DNA from: DATCVR01 sp036566745
GTDB taxonomy: Bacteria > Actinomycetota > Actinomycetes > Jiangellales > Jiangellaceae
Direction of reading: 5' to 3'
Assembly (NCBI GenBank): GCA_036566745.1
Contig: DATCVR010000003.1
Location: forward strand, 1 to 31,396
DNA: 31,396 nucleotides
Of this stretch, positions 1 through 10,319 are shown one piece after another. The notes beneath the pieces were generated by a model. The model worked only from the letters and a program-made list of their open reading frames with translations, was not told where the DNA came from and ran no database searches. A program made the position numbers and the translations under genes. The first letter of the stretch is position 1. Each line of letters opens with the position of its first letter.

Positions 1-1239
1 GATCGAGGTGATCGGCACCTCGTTCTCGTCGAAGGCGGGCCACAGCCCGGAGAACATGCCGCGGCTGACGTGGCCGTGCAGCTCGCTCACGCCGTTGGAG
101 CGCTGGGCCAGGCGCAGGCCCATGACCGCCATGTTGAACACACCGGGGTCGCCGCCCTCGTAGTCCTCGGCGCCCAGCGCGACGATGCGCTCGACCGGGA
201 CACCAGGGCTGGCGTTGTCGCCGCCGAAGTACTGATGGACGAGGTCGACCGAGAACCGGTCGATGCCCGCGGGGACGGGAGTGTGGGTGGTGAACACGGT
301 GCCGGCGCGGGTGGCCTCGAGGGCGGCGTCGAAGTCGACACCGTGGTCCTCGGTCAGCTCGCGGATCCGCTCGAGGCTGAGGAACCCGGCGTGGCCCTCG
401 TTGGTGTGGAACACCTCGGGAGCGGGGACGCCGATGATCCGGGTGTACGCGCGCACGGCCCGCACGCCGCCGACACCGAGCAGCATCTCCTGCAGGAGGC
501 GGTGCTCGCCGGTGCCGCCGTACAGACGGTCGGTGACCTCGCGCTCGGCGAGGCCGTTCTCCTCGACGAACGAGTCGAGCATCAGCAACGGAACCCGACC
601 GACCTGGGCCACCCACACCGCGGCGGCGAGGGTGCGGCCGCCGGGCAGCCCGACCTGGATCCGCACGGGCGTGCCGTCGGCCTCGCGCAGCACTGTGAGC
701 GGGAGGTTGTCGGGATCGAGGACCGGGTAGCGCTCTTGCTGCCAGCCCTCACGCGACAGGGACTGGACGAAGTATCCGTGGTGGTAGAGCAGCCCGACAC
801 CGATGACGGGGACGCCGAGGTCGCTGGCGGCCTTGAGGTGGTCGCCGGCCAGGATGCCGAGGCCGCCGGAGTACTGCGGGAGAACGCTCGTGATGCCGAA
901 TTCGGGGGAGAAGTAGGCGATGCCCTTGGGTGCGTCGCCGTCGGACTCCTGGTACCAGCGCGGCTCGGTGAGGTAGCGCTGGAGGTCGTCGTGGGCAGCA
1001 CGGAGGCGGCCGAGGAAGGCCTCGTCGGCAGCCAGCTCGGTCAGTCGCTCGGTGGGGATGTCACCCAGCAGCCGGACCGGATCGTGTCGCACGTCCTCCC
1101 ACAGCGTGGGGTCGACCGCAGCGAAGAGATCCTGAGTCGGCTGGTGCCACGACCACCGGAGGTTGGTGATCAGTTCACCCAGCGGAGCCAGGGGCTCGGG
1201 CAGGACGGTCCGGACGGTGAGTCGTCGGATAGCTCGCAC
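1..1239 (-). CDS. glgP: Alpha-glucan (glycogen) phosphorylase, N-terminal part
   Basis: This open minus-strand frame has 413 codons and runs off the left edge, so the C-terminal half, including the PLP lysine, lies outside. The translation begins VRAIRRLTVRTVLPEPLAPL and contains LRWSWHQPTQDLF, IAYFSPEFGI, YSGGLGILAGDHLKAASDLG, HTNEGHAGF and FTTHTPVPAGIDRF. These match the DUF3417-type alpha-glucan phosphorylases of actinobacteria. The family removes glucose-1-phosphate from non-reducing ends of alpha-1,4-glucan in the cytoplasm. The GTG at 1239 is chosen because the conserved N-terminal domain starts right after it and because a TAGCGT -10-like hexamer lies 8 nt upstream with no Shine-Dalgarno. 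It diverges from glgE, so glucan breakdown and synthesis share one 162-bp control region. Family assignment is firm. Confidence 0.93.
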   Translation of the reverse strand, partial: MRAIRRLTVRTVLPEPLAPLGELITNLRWSWHQPTQDLFAAVDPTLWEDVRHDPVRLLGDIPTERLTELAADEAFLGRLRAAHDDLQRYLTEPRWYQESDGDAPKGIAYFSPEFGITSVLPQYSGGLGILAGDHLKAASDLGVPVIGVGLLYHHGYFVQSLSREGWQQERYPVLDPDNLPLTVLREADGTPVRIQVGLPGGRTLAAAVWVAQVGRVPLLMLDSFVEENGLAEREVTDRLYGGTGEHRLLQEMLLGVGGVRAVRAYTRIIGVPAPEVFHTNEGHAGFLSLERIRELTEDHGVDFDAALEATRAGTVFTTHTPVPAGIDRFSVDLVHQYFGGDNASPGVPVERIVALGAEDYEGGDPGVFNMAVMGLRLAQRSNGVSELHGHVSRGMFSGLWPAFDENEVPITSI

Positions 1240-1247
1240 GTCGGGAC

Positions 1248-1253
1248 ACGCTA
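1248..1253 (-). promoter_or_regulatory. Candidate -10 of a near-leaderless glgP promoter
   Basis: Reading the minus strand, TAGCGT (a TANNNT hexamer) ends 8 nt before the GTG of glgP, and there is no purine-rich ribosome-binding site in between. A transcript from it would start at or within a base or two of the start codon. No convincing -35 was seen. Confidence 0.35.
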
Positions 1254-1363
1254 GCCGGTCCGGGGCCTGACGCAATAGTGGCCAATCGCAACATCCATGA
1301 AACATGCATGAGACTTGCACCACCCCTTGACGACCCATCCGTTCGATTTCTGGTCTCACCGAT

Positions 1364-1393
1364 GTCACGTATCCGTCACGAACTGGGTACCGT
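1364..1393 (+). promoter_or_regulatory. Candidate glgE promoter with GTCACG direct repeat
   Basis: TACCGT at 1388-1393 fits a TANNNT -10 and ends 8 nt before the glgE ATG, the same spacing as on the glgP side. GTCACG occurs twice, at 1364-1369 and 1375-1380, exactly 11 bp (one helical turn) apart and covering the -35 area. No Shine-Dalgarno precedes the ATG at 1402. The promoter call is inferred from sequence pattern only. Confidence 0.35.
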
Positions 1394-1401
1394 TGCGCAC
1401 G

Positions 1402-3398
1402 ATGACCGGACGAATCCCGATCCTCGACGTCGCCCCCGTCCTGGGTTGCGGCAGCTACCCTGCCAAGGCCGTGGAGGGTGAGACCTTCGAGGTCAGCGCC
1501 ACTGTCTTCCGCGAAGGCCACGATGCCGTCGCGGCCACCGTCGTGCTACGCGACCCGCGTCGGCGCGTCCGCGAGCGGGTGCACATGACCCGCACCGGCG
1601 AGCCCCACCGCGATCGCTGGCGGGCCGAGGTGACGCCCGACTCCCCTGGTGACTGGACTTTCACCGTCGAGGGTTGGTCCGATCCCGTGGCCACCTGGCG
1701 GCACGCCGCCGAGATCAAGGTCGAGGCGGGCATCGACGTCGAGCTGGTGCTGACCGAGGGCGCCCTGCTGCTCGAGCGGGCCGCCTCGGCGCTGCCCCGC
1801 GGCCGGGCCGAGGCGCGCAAGACGCTGCGCGCCGCCGCCCGGGCCACCCGCGATCGCCGGCGTCCCGCGGAGGTCCGGCTGGCCGCCGCCCTCGACCCCG
1901 CCGTGATGGCTGTGCTGGCCCTCGACCCGCTGCGCGACCTCGTCACCGAGGAAGGGCCGTTTCCCCTGCTCGTCGAGCGCGAGCGGGCGCTCTACAGCTC
2001 GTGGTACGAGCTGTTCCCGCGCTCGGAGGGTGCCGTCCGCAACGACGACGGCTCGTGGACGTCCGGCACCTTCGCCACCGCCGCGAAGCGACTCCCGGCT
2101 GTCGCGGCCATGGGCTTCGACGTGGTGTACCTGCCACCGATCCACCCGATCGGCCACACGTTCCGCAAGGGCCCCAACAACACCCTCTCGGCCGGTCCCA
2201 ACGACCCCGGGGTGCCCTGGGCCATCGGCTCGGCGGCGGGCGGTCACGACGCCGTCCACCCGGACCTCGGAACCCTGGAAGACTTCGCGGACTTCGTCGA
2301 GTCGGCGCGCGAGAACGGCCTCGAGGTGGCCCTCGACCTCGCCCTGCAGGCCTCGCCGGACCACCCCTGGGTCACCGAGCACCCCGAGTGGTTCAGTCAC
2401 CGCGCCGACGGCACCATCGCCTATGCCGAGAACCCGCCGAAGAAGTACCAGGACATCTACCCGCTGAACTTCGACGACGACCCCGAGGGCATCTTCGCCG
2501 AGGTCAACCGCGTGGTGCGGCACTGGATGGCCCACGGCGTGCGAATCTTCCGGGTCGACAACCCCCACACCAAGCCCGTGGCGTTCTGGCACCGCCTGCT
2601 CGCCGACATCCGGCGCACCGACCCCGACGTCGTCTTCCTGGCCGAGGCGTTCACCCGGCACGACATGATGCACACCCTGGCGAAGGTCGGCTTCCAGCAG
2701 TCGTACACGTACTTCACCTGGAAGAACGCCAAGGACGAGCTGGTCGACTACCTCACCGAGCTGCGGGACTCCGCCGACCACATGCGGCCGAACATGTTCG
2801 TCAACACGCCGGACATCCTCCACGCCTACCTGCAGTTCGGCGGTCCTGCGGCGTTCAAGATCCGGGCGACCCTCGCCGCCATCCTCTCGCCGTCGTGGGG
2901 CGTGTACGCCGGCTACGAGCTGTACGAGCACGTCGCCGTGCGCCCCGGCAGTGAGGAGTACCTGAACTCGGAGAAGTACGAGTATCGTCCCCGCGACTGG
3001 TCGGCTCACGAGCCGGGCTCCGCTCTGCACGGGCAATCCCTCGCCCCGTACCTGACCCGCCTGAACGAGATCCGCCGCGCGCACCCTGCGCTGCACCGGT
3101 TGCGTAACCTACGCTTCCACCACGTCGACAACCCCGACGTCGTCTGCTTTTCCAAGCGTGAGCCGCTGCCCGACGGAGCCGCGGACATCGTGCTCACGGT
3201 TGTCAACCTCGATCCGCACAACCCACGAGAGGCGACGGTGTACCTAGACATGCCTGCGCTCGGCTTCGATTGGCACGAGACGTTCCCGGCCCACGACGAG
3301 TTCAGTGGTGCCACCTTCCACTGGGGCCAGCACAACTACGTGCGCCTCGACCCCGCAGTCGAGCCCGCCCACGTGCTCACCGTGCGGAGGTGGAACGC

Positions 3399-3402
<4 letters not shown>
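1402..3402 (+). CDS. glgE: Alpha-1,4-glucan:maltose-1-phosphate maltosyltransferase
   Basis: A 666-residue GH13 enzyme that adds maltosyl units from maltose-1-phosphate to the non-reducing end of alpha-1,4-glucan, releasing phosphate. The N-terminal domain (about 1-90) is the GlgE-type beta-sandwich (VAPVLGCGSYPAKAVEGE), followed by a helical segment and then the catalytic barrel with WYELFPRS and YLPPIHPIG. The expected catalytic triad is present: D386 in FRVDNPHTKP, E415 in FLAEAFTR and D471 in VNTPDILH; the spacing matches the Streptomyces GlgE residues. The frame is open 29 codons further upstream, but the family N-terminus starts at the ATG at 1402 (MTGRIPILDVAP). The stop overlaps the treS start as ATGA, indicating translational coupling. 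First gene of the glgE-treS-mak-glgB operon. Confidence 0.96.
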
Positions 3403-5188
<1,786 letters not shown>

Positions 5189-5192
<4 letters not shown>

Positions 5193-6661
5193 TCGGCGAC
5201 CCAGCACTGCACCAGGCCATCGACCTGCTCGCCGAGTGGCTCCCGCATCAACGCTGGTTCGCCGGGAAGGATCCGTCGGTCGACGGTGTCCGGCTCGTCT
5301 CGGCCACTCTGATCAACGAGGCCGAGCCCCGGGTCTGGCACACGTTGGTCGAGGTGACACAGGGTGACCGGCGGGAGATCTACCAGATCCCGCTGACCTT
5401 CCGGCGAGGCTTCGTCGATCGCCTCGAGCACGTCCACATCGGGCAGACCGACGCCGGCCACGTCTACGACGCGTTGCACGACAAGGACGCCACCACGGCG
5501 CTGTTGCAGTACTTCGACGGCCACAACGAGGTCGGCGACCTGCGCTTCCACACCGAGCCGGGGGCCATCGTGCCCTTCGGGGAGCCGTCGCTGGCCCTGC
5601 CGGTCGAGCAGAGCAACACCTCGCTCGCCTACGGCGACGTCGCGCTGCTCAAGGTGTTCCGCCGCATCCAGCCGGGCCTCAACCCCGACGTCGAGGTCCA
5701 CGACGCTCTCACCCGCGCCGGGTCGCAGGTGGTCGCGCCATTGTTCGGCTGGATCGACGGCTCGTGGGAGGCCCGCTCCGAGGGCGGTCCGCGGGTCGCC
5801 GGTGTGGCCGCTGACGCGGCTGAGGCGGCTGAGGCGGCTGAGGCGGCTGGCGGGCAGGATCGCCACGAGGCCAGCCTGGCGATGCTCCAGGCGTTCCTCA
5901 CCACGGCGTCCGACGGCTGGGCGCTGGCCACCGCCAGCGTCCGCGACCTCTACGCCGAGGGCGACCTCCGGGCCGACGAAGTAGGCGGCGACTTCGCGGG
6001 CGAGGCGTTCCGGCTCGGCGCGGCCACGGCCGAGGTCCACCGAACCATGGCCGAGGTGCTGCCCACGTCCGAGCTGAAGGCCGACGACCTCGTGGCCCTG
6101 GCCGAGCAGATGCGCCGGCGTCTCGACGAGGCGGTGGCGGTGGTGCCCGAGCTCGAGCCCCACCTGCCGGGGTTGAAGGCTCAGCTCGACGCCGTCACCG
6201 AGGTCACCCATGCGGTGCCGGCGCAGCGGATCCACGGCGACTACCACCTCGGCCAGGTCGTGCGCACGGTCGTGGGCTGGAAGATCGTCGACTTCGAGGG
6301 CGAGCCGTCGCGGCCACTGGCCGAACGCACCGCGCTCGAGTCGCCGCTGCGTGACATCGCGGGCATGCTGCGCTCCTTCGACTACGCCGCACGTCATCTG
6401 CTCGTCACCGACTACCAGCCCGACCACCCGTCGTACGAGCAGATCGAGTTCCGCGCGATCGAGTGGGCTCAGCGCAACCGCGACGCGTTCTGCGAGGGCT
6501 ACGCCCGGGCGGCCGGGTTCGATCCGCGTGACGACCAGGTGCTGCTCTGCGCGTACGAGGCGGACAAGGCGGTGTACGAGGTCGCGTACGAGGCCCGGCA
6601 TCGTCCGGCCTGGATCTCGATCCCACTCGCGGCCGTCGAGCGCCTGTCCGGAGGGTCCTGA
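5189..6661 (+). CDS. mak: Maltokinase (Pep2 type)
   Basis: This 490-residue protein phosphorylates maltose with ATP to maltose-1-phosphate, the GlgE donor. It has the aminoglycoside-phosphotransferase-like fold: N-lobe motifs HQRWFAGKD (20-28) and the maltokinase signature PVEQSNTSLAYGD (138-150), then the catalytic loop HGDYHLGQ (349-356) and the metal-binding DFE (368-370). The GTG at 5189 overlaps the treS stop as GTGA; GGAGGAG sits just upstream. A run of Ala/Asp/Glu at about residues 207-220 is encoded by a tandem 9-bp repeat and falls in a surface linker between motifs, so it probably does not affect the active site. Third gene of the operon. Confidence 0.94.
5810..5849 (+). repeat. In-frame 9-bp tandem repeat inside mak
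   Basis: The unit GCTGAGGCG occurs three times perfectly (5819-5845), preceded by one copy with a single change (GCTGACGCG, 5810-5818) and followed by a partial GCTG. It encodes Ala-Asp/Glu-Ala triplets. Because the unit is a multiple of three, copy-number change would alter linker length without frameshifting. Confidence 0.9.
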
Positions 6662-6663
6662 CC

Positions 6664-8547
6664 ATGCCGCCCCTCGGCGATGCGGCCGGCGTGGGTTCCA
6701 CTCCGGTACTCGGCGAGGTCGACGTCCACCTCATCGCCGAGGGGCGGCACGAACGGCTCTGGGACGTCCTCGGGGCCCATCCCACCGGCGACGGCACCAC
6801 CTTCGCCGTGTGGGCGCCGAACGCGCGCGAGGTCCGGGTCGCGGGCGACTTCAACGGCTGGAACGGCATCACCCATCCGCTGGCACCAGCCGGTGGTGGC
6901 TTGTGGGCGGGCTTCGTCGAAGGCGTGGGCGACGGCGCGCTGTACAAGTACCAGCTCCTCGGCGCCGACGGCCGCTGGCGGGAGAAGGCCGACCCGCTCG
7001 CCCAGCGCAGCGAGGTGCCCCCGGCGCAGGCCTCGGTCGTCCACACCTCGTCGTACGCCTGGGGTGACGACGACTGGATCGCCCGGCGCGACCCGCACAC
7101 CGTCCACGGCGGCCCGATGTCGATCTACGAGGTCCACCTCGGGTCGTGGCGGCACGGTCGTTCGTACCGCCAGCTCGCCGACGAGCTCACCGCGTACGTC
7201 GTCGAGACCGGCTTCACCCACGTCGAGTTCCTGCCCGTGGCCGAGCACCCGTTCGGTGGGTCGTGGGGCTACCAGGTCACCTCGTACTACGCGCCCACGG
7301 CGCGGTTCGGCCCACCCGACGACTTCAAGTACCTCGTCGACACGCTCCACCAGGCCAGCATCGGGGTGATCCTCGACTGGGTGCCCGCCCACTTCCCGAA
7401 GGACGACTGGGCGCTGGCCCGCTTCGACGGCACGCCGCTGTACGAGCACGCCGACCCGCGTCGCGGCGAGCAGCCCGACTGGGGCACGTTCGTGTTCGAC
7501 TTCGGCCGGCCCGAGGTGCGCAATTTCCTGGTCGCCAACGCCCTCTTCTGGCTGTCGGAGTACCACGTCGACGGGCTGCGGGTCGATGCCGTGGCCTCGA
7601 TGCTGTATCTCGACTACTCGCGGCCCGACGGTTCGTGGGTGCCCAACGTCCACGGCGGGCGGGAGAACCTCGAGGCGATCTCGTTCCTGCAGGAGACCAA
7701 CGCCACCGCGTATCGCACGGTCCCGGGCATCGTCACCATCGCCGAGGAGTCCACGGCCTGGCCCGGCGTCACCCGTCCCACGCATCTCGGCGGGCTCGGC
7801 TTCGGACTGAAGTGGAACATGGGCTGGATGCACGACGCCCTGAACTACCTCGCCCACGATCCGGTCCACCGCCAGTTCCACCACCACCAGATGACGTTCT
7901 CGATGATGTACGCGTACAGCGAGAACTTCGTCCTGCCGCTCTCCCACGACGAGGTCGTCCACGGCAAGGGCTCGCTGCTGCGCAAGATGCCCGGCGACCA
8001 CTGGCGGCAGCTGGCCACGCTGCGCGCCTTCTACGCTTACATGTGGGCCCACCCGGGCAAGCAACTGCTGTTCATGGGCGGCGAGTTCGGCCAGGACACC
8101 GAGTGGGCGGAGTCCGGCGAGCTGGCCTGGCACCTCCTCGGCGCTGCCGGCCACGCCGGGCTGAAGCGCCTGGTCACCGACCTCAACCACGCCTACCGCG
8201 GCGCGCCCGCGCTGTGGTCGCTCGACTCCGACCCCGGCGGCTTCGAGTGGATCGACGCCAACGACGCCGCGGGCAACGTCTTCTCGTTCCTGCGCCGCGG
8301 CGCCGACGGCTCGACGATGGTGTGCGTGGTCAACTTCTCGGCGATGCCCCACGACCGGTACCGCCTCGGCCTGCCATCGGCGGGCACCTGGCACGAGGTC
8401 CTCAACACCGACGCCGAGGTCTACAGCGGCTCGGGCGTGGGCAACCTCGGCGCGATCGAGGCGATCCACGAGCCCTTCCACGGCCGTGCTGCATCGGCCA
8501 CCGTGCGGGTTCCGCCGCTGGGAGCCCTCTGGCTGCGGCCGGCCTGA
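6664..8547 (+). CDS. glgB: 1,4-alpha-glucan branching enzyme
   Basis: A 627-residue GH13 branching enzyme that cuts alpha-1,4 chains and rejoins them as alpha-1,6 branches. A CBM48 module (FAVWAPNAREVRVAGDFNGWN, about 47-67) precedes the barrel. Catalytic residues are D308 (DGLRVDAVAS), E361 (TIAEEST) and D429 (LSHDEVVHGKGS), with spacings identical to E. coli GlgB (405/458/526). It is about 100 residues shorter at the N-terminus than E. coli GlgB, so it lacks the extra N1 module. The ATG at 6664 is 2 nt after the mak stop, with GGAGGG 9 nt upstream. It is the last operon gene; its stop lies only 3 bp from the stop of the convergent gene, leaving no room for a separate terminator. Confidence 0.96.
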   Translation: MPPLGDAAGVGSTPVLGEVDVHLIAEGRHERLWDVLGAHPTGDGTTFAVWAPNAREVRVAGDFNGWNGITHPLAPAGGGLWAGFVEGVGDGALYKYQLLGADGRWREKADPLAQRSEVPPAQASVVHTSSYAWGDDDWIARRDPHTVHGGPMSIYEVHLGSWRHGRSYRQLADELTAYVVETGFTHVEFLPVAEHPFGGSWGYQVTSYYAPTARFGPPDDFKYLVDTLHQASIGVILDWVPAHFPKDDWALARFDGTPLYEHADPRRGEQPDWGTFVFDFGRPEVRNFLVANALFWLSEYHVDGLRVDAVASMLYLDYSRPDGSWVPNVHGGRENLEAISFLQETNATAYRTVPGIVTIAEESTAWPGVTRPTHLGGLGFGLKWNMGWMHDALNYLAHDPVHRQFHHHQMTFSMMYAYSENFVLPLSHDEVVHGKGSLLRKMPGDHWRQLATLRAFYAYMWAHPGKQLLFMGGEFGQDTEWAESGELAWHLLGAAGHAGLKRLVTDLNHAYRGAPALWSLDSDPGGFEWIDANDAAGNVFSFLRRGADGSTMVCVVNFSAMPHDRYRLGLPSAGTWHEVLNTDAEVYSGSGVGNLGAIEAIHEPFHGRAASATVRVPPLGALWLRPA

Positions 8548-8550
8548 CGT

Positions 8551-9906
8551 TCACCCGCCGAATTCGATCGTCACGAACCGGGGCCGGTAGACCGACACGT
8601 CCGTGATCACCAGCTCCGACGGACCCTCGGGGGTGGTGCCGTGGACGCTGTACGACACCAGCAGGCGGTTCGGGCCACGGTCGATGTGCGGATGGGCCTG
8701 CGCGTTGTACGTGTACAGGGCGGGGTCGCCGTAGACGCCGTCGACGCCGGTCTCGGGCGTGGAGTACAGCACGGTCTTGTCGACGAACGGCCCATACGGC
8801 GTGGGCGCGACGAACCCGACGATGTCGGCGCTGTAGGGCTGCGTCGTGTCGTGGGTGACCAGCAGGAACGCGTCGCCCATCGGCGCCACGCTGAACTCGT
8901 TGGCCACCCCGGCCAGGCGGCGGTCGGCGTCACGCTCGTCTGCCGACCATGTGCCGTCGTCGGTCAAGAACTCCCAGCTCCCGGTCAGGCTGTCCCCCTC
9001 GACCCTGGCCACCTGCAGGTACTTCACGTCATGACGGTCGTCGGTGCCGTAGACGTAGGTGTGGCGGCCGTGCCGATGGACCGCCGACCCCCACAGGACG
9101 CCCTGGCGGACCTCGAGCGGCCGCACCGTGGGATGTCGCCGCAGGTCGTCCAGGTCGAAGGTGGCGATGACATTTTCGTAGTGCCAGCCGTCGGACCACT
9201 CGTGCACGCGTTACAGGACTTCCAGCGTCCCGTCATGGATCTGGGCCGCGCCCGCCCACGCCACTCGCCCGTCCGGCCAGCCGTAGTCGCAGAGGTCGAG
9301 CAGTCCCCGAGGCTCCGCGACCGTTCCGCCGACGTACGTCGTGAGGGTCTCGCCGTCCTGGACGACGATCGCGTTGGGCACCATGTCGGTCTCGTCGGAG
9401 CGTGACCCGTCCGCCTCGATCGTGCCGAGGAAGGTGTCGGAGACGATCCAGGCGGTGCGCCCGTCAGGCAGCTCGACCGCGTAGGTGCTGTCCGAACCGG
9501 TCCAGGTGTCGGCACGCGTGTTGTCGTCGCCGTAGCCGTTGAACGCCCCGGTGAGCTGGTCGTGCTCCGCTCCCACCACCTCCGGAACGCGCAGCGTCGC
9601 GGCCGTCTCGGCCACTGCCGGCAGGAACGAGGACATCGCCGCGGCGGAGACGGCGCGCTGCCGCAGCTCGTTGAGCCGGACGACCTCGGCCCCGACGGCG
9701 GCGGCGATCGTCTCACTCGCCCTGTCGATCGCCCTACCCACCGCCGACAGGGTGTCTTCTGCCCCGGGTACACCGGCGACGATCGGCCTCATCGTCCGGT
9801 GACACACCAGGTCATAGAGCTCGTCCAACTCCCCACGGGCCTCGGCGCTGGTGGCTCGTGCCAGCTGGATGGCCTCGGTGAGGTCGTTGCCCGCACCCCA
9901 GATCAT
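8551..9906 (-). pseudogene. Propeller-like (DUF5005/DUF4185-like) paralogue A, split by an in-frame stop
   Basis: Two same-frame halves (9906-9214 and 9210-8551) are separated by one TAA at 9213-9211. Aligned to the intact paralogue ending at 10320, the stop falls exactly at the Tyr of the conserved EIxYRR stretch: GTLEVL-stop-RVHEWS here versus GAVEIAYRRYEAG there, so a single TAC/TAT to TAA change explains it. The full frame would encode about 450 residues: a helical N-terminus (NDLTEAIQLARATSAEARGEL), WTGSDSTYAVELPDGRTAWI, then GVANEFSV, LLVTHDTTQ, STPETG and VYRPRFVT. A GTG two codons after the stop could allow reinitiation, giving two half-proteins. Last gene of the long operon; its ATG is 4 nt after the stop of remnant B. 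A sequencing error is possible but less likely given the decay of its neighbours. Confidence 0.8.
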
Positions 9907-9910
9907 CGGC

Positions 9911-10235
9911 TCACCCGAACACCGCGTCGTCGAACTGGACGGTCACGAACCGCGGCCGGTAGATCGACACGTCGCGATGGACCGAGAGGTCTTCGCGTCG
10001 GAGCCCTCGGCCGGCGGTCTGGGCGCTGTGCACGTTGTAGGACACGACGAGCCGGCCCGGACCGCGGTCGATGTGCGGATGCGCCAACGAGTTGTACGTG
10101 TAGATGTTCGGGTCGCCGTAGCTGCCGTACCGTCCGGTCTCCGGCGTCGTGAACAGGACGGTCTTGTCCTCGAACGGTCCGGTCGCCTGCGGTTTGCAGC
10201 TCGGCGATCGCCCCGCTGAGGTCGTCGCTGGTCAA
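9911..10235 (-). pseudogene. Propeller-like paralogue B, remnant with large internal deletion
   Basis: The first about 19 codons from a TTG at 10235 (MTSDDLSGAIAELQTAGD) look like the paralogue N-terminus (compare VTSGDLDAAVVLLRSADD in gene D). They run directly, and out of frame, into the conserved C-terminal part: GPFEDKTVLFTTPETGRYGS, IYTYNSLAHPHIDRGPGRL, VSYNVHS and VSIYRPRFVTVQF, ending at the TGA at 9911. About 350 central codons (nearly the whole propeller) are missing; the junction is near 10180. The protein read from the TTG is therefore a nonsense reading of the C-terminal segment. The start TTGACCAGC differs by one base from the GTGACCAGC start of gene D, supporting it as the old start. 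Non-functional with high likelihood. Confidence 0.82.
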
Positions 10236-10319
10236 GGCAGCACCATCGGAGAGTCCGAGTGGTGTGCCATCACGACCGTGTAGGTGTTCATCGGCGCCCG
10301 CGCTGTGACGTGTCGTGCG
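10232..10319 (-). other. Intergenic segment with possible 3' gene remnant
   Basis: Between gene C and remnant B is the only sizeable gap in the distal operon. It carries a 19-codon ORF, ATG at 10291, reading MNTYTVVMAHHSDSPMVLP. Its TGA (10234-10232) overlaps the TTG start of remnant B, the same stop/start geometry used at the other junctions. The frame is open upstream of the ATG back into gene C. This fits the last codons of a lost neighbouring gene; no family could be recognised. Confidence 0.3.

Noticed and set aside
70..1254. Long plus-strand open frame of 394 codons opposite glgP
   Set aside because: It is the antisense of a clear phosphorylase reading frame; its composition is typical of GC-rich shadow frames and it has no recognisable motif.
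5810..5849. Tandem repeat as a possible CRISPR-like or mobile-element signature
   Set aside because: The 9-bp units are contiguous with no spacers and lie in frame inside the maltokinase gene.
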